24,044 bases of DNA from CAYFMH01 sp964344165. Its GTDB lineage: Bacteria > Patescibacteriota > Gracilibacteria > UBA4473. Location of the stretch: assembly GCA_964344165.1 (NCBI GenBank), contig CAYFMH010000019.1, positions 1 through 24,044 of the forward strand. The letters are read 5' to 3'. Below, one piece after another: positions 21,492 to 24,044 of this stretch. The position numbers were made by a program, and so were the translations under genes. A model generated the notes under the pieces. It ran no database searches, was not told the DNA's origin, and saw only the letters and a program-made list of their open reading frames with translations. Within the stretch, counting starts at the first letter, position 1; each line of letters opens with the position of its first letter.

Positions 21492-21694
21492 AATCTCCTC
21501 CTCTCAAAATTTCATCTGTTCTCAAGTCATTCTTTGTAGATAAAATTTTGTTTTTTTAGTTTCAAAAAATATAAAGCCATCGGCGACGCATCGACCGTTA
21601 GTCGTCTGATTTTCTTTCGTGCGGCTCGGACTTTCCTCCCCCAATTTTGTGTTGAAGGCGACACCAAAAAAGAGCGCTTGAAACCTAGTCGAAA

Positions 21695-21722
21695 AAAGGT
21701 AAAAAGTAAAGGCGTAAAAACT
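21695..21722. repeat. Heptanucleotide-period array between rnpB and dnaG
   Basis: Four A-rich 7-nt units (AAAGGTA, AAAAGTA and two more) lie in the shared upstream region of the divergent rnpB and dnaG genes. Confidence 0.4.
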
Positions 21723-21746
21723 ATCTCATTTTTTTACACTTGGGAG

Positions 21747-21766
21747 ACGAAGTTTCATAACTTCGT
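21747..21766 (+). promoter_or_regulatory. Hairpin in the dnaG leader
   Basis: ACGAAGTT and AACTTCGT form a perfect 8-bp stem with a TCAT loop, followed by GGAGGGAG. It lies about 80 nt before the dnaG start. The role is unknown; there is no T-run, so it is probably not a terminator. Confidence 0.4.
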
Positions 21767-21843
21767 TGGAGGGAGTAATTCTGATATTTGTATTCAGCAA
21801 AGATATGAATCTTTGCCTTCAGGATTTATATAAATTTATTACG

Positions 21844-23511
21844 ATGAATGACCGATTTCTCGAGGACCTCAAAGATCGAATCGACCTGGTCGAATTGATC
21901 CGCAAATATACGGAGATCAAAAAAAGCGGAAAAAACTTCATGGCCCGGAGTCCTTTTCGAAATGAGCGGACACCGAGTTTCTCTATCAGTCCAGACAAAG
22001 GCGTCTGGTATGACTTTGGCGCTTCGGAGGGAGGAGATGCGATCCGGTTTCTCGAAAAAATTGAAAATGTGAGCTTCCAGGAAGCCGTGGAAATGCTGGC
22101 CGATATGGTTGGGGTGGAAGTGCCAAAAAATTTCGGAGAAGAAAAAGTCAGCAAAGAAGAAAAGAAGGATATTTTTTCCCTTCACGAGGCGGCAGCGGAG
22201 TTTTTTGTTAATCACCTGCAAAAACACAAACCAACGCTCAAGTACCTAAAAGATCGTGGTATCACCGAAAAAACAATCAAAGATTGGCAGTTGGGTTATG
22301 GGGGAGATGCATCAGATGGGCTTTCTAAATTTTTACTAAAGCAGGGATTTTCCACAGATCTGATGGGGCAATCTGGAGTTGCATTTGAGCGGGACTTTGG
22401 GGACAAAAAAATGCGAGATCGATTTTTTGCTCGCCTGATGATCCCGATCCATGAAGCCCGAAACGGAAAGATCGTCGCTTTTGGTGGTCGAGATCTGAGT
22501 GGCGAAAAGGGAGTGGCCAAATATGTGAACTCTCCAGAGAACCCGGTCTATCATAAATCCTCAACCCTTTTTGCCCTCGACAAAGCCCGGAAAGTGATCA
22601 GCGAAAAAGATTTTGTGATTCTCGTCGAGGGATATTTTGACGTCATATCGGCTCACCAGATGGGGTTTAAAAATACAATTGCTACCTGTGGGACAGCGCT
22701 GACCGAAGAACACCTGCGAGTACTCAAACGACTCACCAAAAATATTTATCTGGCTTTTGATTCAGACGTGGCCGGCAAAAAAGCCACACTTCGGTCCGTA
22801 GAAATGTGCCTGAAGGCCGATCTCAATCCTTTTATCATTAATATTGAAGGGGGAAAAGATTTCGATGAACTGGCAAGAAAAGATGAAGAATTGCTCAAAA
22901 AAGTAATCAAAGAAGCGAAGGGAGCGCTGGAGTTTTTCCTCGATCGATTTGCGGAAAAAGTGCTCAATGGGACGCTCGAGGGAGAGAAAAAATTTCTGGA
23001 TTCTTTCTTTTATTTCCTCCAATTTGTGAATCGGCCGATAGAAGTAGATCACTTTTTGACACAAATTTCTGAGAGATTGAAACGGGCCAAAGATATCATC
23101 GAGTCAGAATTCAAAAGATTTGTGGCTAAAAACAAATCTGGAGGGATGAAACCAAAATATGAACCACCCGCCAAAATCGGATTTTCTCGAGAGGAGAGTT
23201 TTGTTGGCTTTATGATCGCGCGATGGGATCTTTTTAAGTCCCGAGTAGATGGGGATCTTGTGGCTCTTTTTACCGAAGAAATGCCCAAACATTTTTTATC
23301 TCAAAAATGGAAAGGGGAACATTTCACCGAAGAAGAAAAAATAACTCTGGCCGCCTGGGAGATCTATCAGGAGAACTTGTATGAGAATTCTTCAGATGAG
23401 GTACTAGTCCGAGATTTTGAGATCTTTGTGAAAAACTTGCAGGTGGTCCAAGAAAAGCAAAAAAGGCTGGAAGAGGCGAAAAAAGTGCGGGAAAGTTTAG
23501 GAAAAAATTAA
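21844..23511 (+). CDS. dnaG: DNA primase with degenerate zinc domain
   Basis: 555 aa from the ATG at 21844, which gives the standard N-terminus; upstream in-frame codons at 21766 and 21805 would add non-family residues. DnaG makes RNA primers for replication. The N-terminal CHC2 zinc-finger region is present (RSPFRNERTPSFSISPDKG, then WYDFGASEGGD), but all four zinc ligands are replaced: Ser36, Arg39, Asp57 and Ala60 stand where Cys, His, Cys and Cys are usual. The catalytic core is intact, with RNA-polymerase-domain motifs FGGRDLSG and KYVNSPE. The TOPRIM domain has Glu262 in VEGYFDV and Asp306/Asp308 in AFDSDVAGKKA. A helical C-terminal domain that would bind helicase follows. The stop codon overlaps that of the convergent 118-aa gene. 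Confidence 0.97.
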   Translation: MNDRFLEDLKDRIDLVELIRKYTEIKKSGKNFMARSPFRNERTPSFSISPDKGVWYDFGASEGGDAIRFLEKIENVSFQEAVEMLADMVGVEVPKNFGEEKVSKEEKKDIFSLHEAAAEFFVNHLQKHKPTLKYLKDRGITEKTIKDWQLGYGGDASDGLSKFLLKQGFSTDLMGQSGVAFERDFGDKKMRDRFFARLMIPIHEARNGKIVAFGGRDLSGEKGVAKYVNSPENPVYHKSSTLFALDKARKVISEKDFVILVEGYFDVISAHQMGFKNTIATCGTALTEEHLRVLKRLTKNIYLAFDSDVAGKKATLRSVEMCLKADLNPFIINIEGGKDFDELARKDEELLKKVIKEAKGALEFFLDRFAEKVLNGTLEGEKKFLDSFFYFLQFVNRPIEVDHFLTQISERLKRAKDIIESEFKRFVAKNKSGGMKPKYEPPAKIGFSREESFVGFMIARWDLFKSRVDGDLVALFTEEMPKHFLSQKWKGEHFTEEEKITLAAWEIYQENLYENSSDEVLVRDFEIFVKNLQVVQEKQKRLEEAKKVRESLGKN

Positions 23512-23864
23512 CAACTTAAAATAGTTCTAACTTGGGCTCCGATTTCTCTAGGAATACAGTAAAAAAATTGTTTAAAAGTTCTTTGGGGGTGTGTTTTGTT
23601 AAAATCTGCAACTAAAGAAATTAATTCATCCCTTCTCATTTCATTATAAAACAAGATATCTTGAATTAATTTTTTTATATCGAACATCCCTCCATCTACA
23701 ATCAATTGAGCTATTACTCCTGTATTAGATTCGATGCATTGGTTCTTCCCAGCAAGAAGCCAATAATATAAGTCTTTTCTTTTTTGAGGAGTTAAATTCT
23801 CCAGCTTTTGTAGTAATAGATCCTTTCGTAAAGAGTTTTCAAAAGTTTTATCAAGAAATTTCAT
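23508..23864 (-). CDS. Hypothetical 118-aa protein
   Basis: 118 aa, charged and probably helical, with no signal peptide or membrane segment. A recognisable family is not evident. The middle reads NTGVIAQLIVDGGMFDIKKL and the C-terminus ends in a cysteine. It is a single gene, convergent with dnaG and sharing TTAA with its stop codon, so no terminator can lie between them. It has the strongest promoter seen in the window. No Shine-Dalgarno site is present; the predicted leader is about 27 nt. Confidence 0.75.
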   Translation of the reverse strand: MKFLDKTFENSLRKDLLLQKLENLTPQKRKDLYYWLLAGKNQCIESNTGVIAQLIVDGGMFDIKKLIQDILFYNEMRRDELISLVADFNKTHPQRTFKQFFYCIPREIGAQVRTILSC

Positions 23865-23897
23865 TTAAAGAAGTTTTAGAATATTAATTCTTTGTGT

Positions 23898-23925
23898 AGT
23901 ATAGCGTGTGTTTGCGTTTTGTCAA
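23898..23925 (-). promoter_or_regulatory. Near-consensus promoter for the 118-aa gene
   Basis: TTGACA, 16 nt, TATACT on the minus strand. The -35 is a perfect sigma-70 match, and the -10 matches 5 of 6. The predicted start lies a few tens of bases before the ATG at 23864. Confidence 0.85.
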
Positions 23926-24044
23926 ATCAATCCTACTTATTTTCTAAAAACTTGGACGCCAAAAACGCGATTAGTCGCTAACATAAGCTAATAAAATAAC
24001 ATAAAAGAAAATGCAAAAAAAGTGAAAAAAAGTTAAGATTGGGA

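Larger units (their letters stand above)
20857..21675 (-). ncRNA. rnpB: RNase P RNA with a ~506-nt insertion at P12
   Basis: This is the catalytic RNA that trims the 5' leader from pre-tRNA. On the minus strand the 5' half (21675-21576) contains GAGGAAAGTCCGAGC and TCGCCGATGGC. The 3' half (21069-20857) contains AGTGAAA, a P13-like hairpin GCAGAG/CTCTGC, a P14-like hairpin TTCTTG/CAAGAA, CTAAACCCC, AGATAAATGACGCCCACGAC and ACAGAACTCGGCTTAC. The ends pair: P1 is CTCTTTTTTG (21674-21665) with CAAAAAAGAG (20867-20858), a perfect 10 bp, and P2 is GGTGTC with GACGCC. P3 and P4 also form. Without the insertion the core is about 313 nt, near the normal size once a short P12 is added. The block at 21575-21070 sits where helix P12 belongs and holds a hairpin, a promoter and a small ORF. 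Confidence 0.9.

Noticed and set aside
21400..21538. An open frame without ATG in the RNase P insertion reading DEILRGGDCGILEAISERN and ending GI
   Set aside because: It looks protein-like, but it has no normal start or ribosome site, and it coincides with a near-perfect RNA hairpin whose symmetry a coding constraint would not explain. The RNA reading is preferred.

Overview
This looks like chromosomal DNA from a reduced-genome bacterium, most likely of the Candidate Phyla Radiation (Patescibacteria) and possibly Peregrinibacteria-like. That placement is inference. It rests on a DnaG primase that has lost its zinc ligands, near-absence of Shine-Dalgarno sites, very large unrecognised proteins next to ordinary enzymes, an A/T-rich composition and the standard genetic code. 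TAA, TAG and two TGA stops are used, and the long enzyme genes contain no in-frame TGA.

Layout. Positions 1-15360 are all on the minus strand and read right to left. First comes a small two-helix membrane protein with a strong terminator, then glyA. Next is a two-gene unit: a 121-aa helical protein overlapping a 646-aa protein with an octad-repeat rod and a ParB-like C-terminus. After a metallophosphoesterase gene broken by an in-frame TGA comes a second, similarly built unit: a 107-aa helical protein, a 1783-aa LysM/FHA protein and a 143-aa helical protein. Both units begin with nearly identical extended -10 promoters. The block ends with thrC, a shikimate-kinase-like gene, trpB and the 5' part of trpA, which runs off the left edge.

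From 15500 to 18308 the plus strand carries a secreted multi-domain beta-rich protein, a 2Fe-2S ferredoxin and a small acidic protein with a foldable leader. Nth (minus) and an LPxTG-like wall-anchored protein (plus) are divergent around 19100. On the right are the RNase P RNA gene rnpB (minus), dnaG (plus) and a 118-aa hypothetical gene (minus) with a near-consensus promoter.

The most striking item is rnpB. Its two ends pair perfectly (P1, P2), and both halves of the conserved core are recognisable. The P12 position, however, holds about 506 nt, including a long purine-loop hairpin and an 8-bp inverted repeat. That repeat encloses a cassette with its own consensus promoter and a 73-aa ORF. 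A second pattern is a set of degenerate tandem arrays with a strict 7-nt period in at least eight places, mostly intergenic and several abutting start codons. The amino-acid genes (trpAB, thrC, glyA, kinase) suggest some retained biosynthetic capacity. The large repeat proteins and the two secreted proteins suggest cell-envelope functions that cannot be named from sequence alone.
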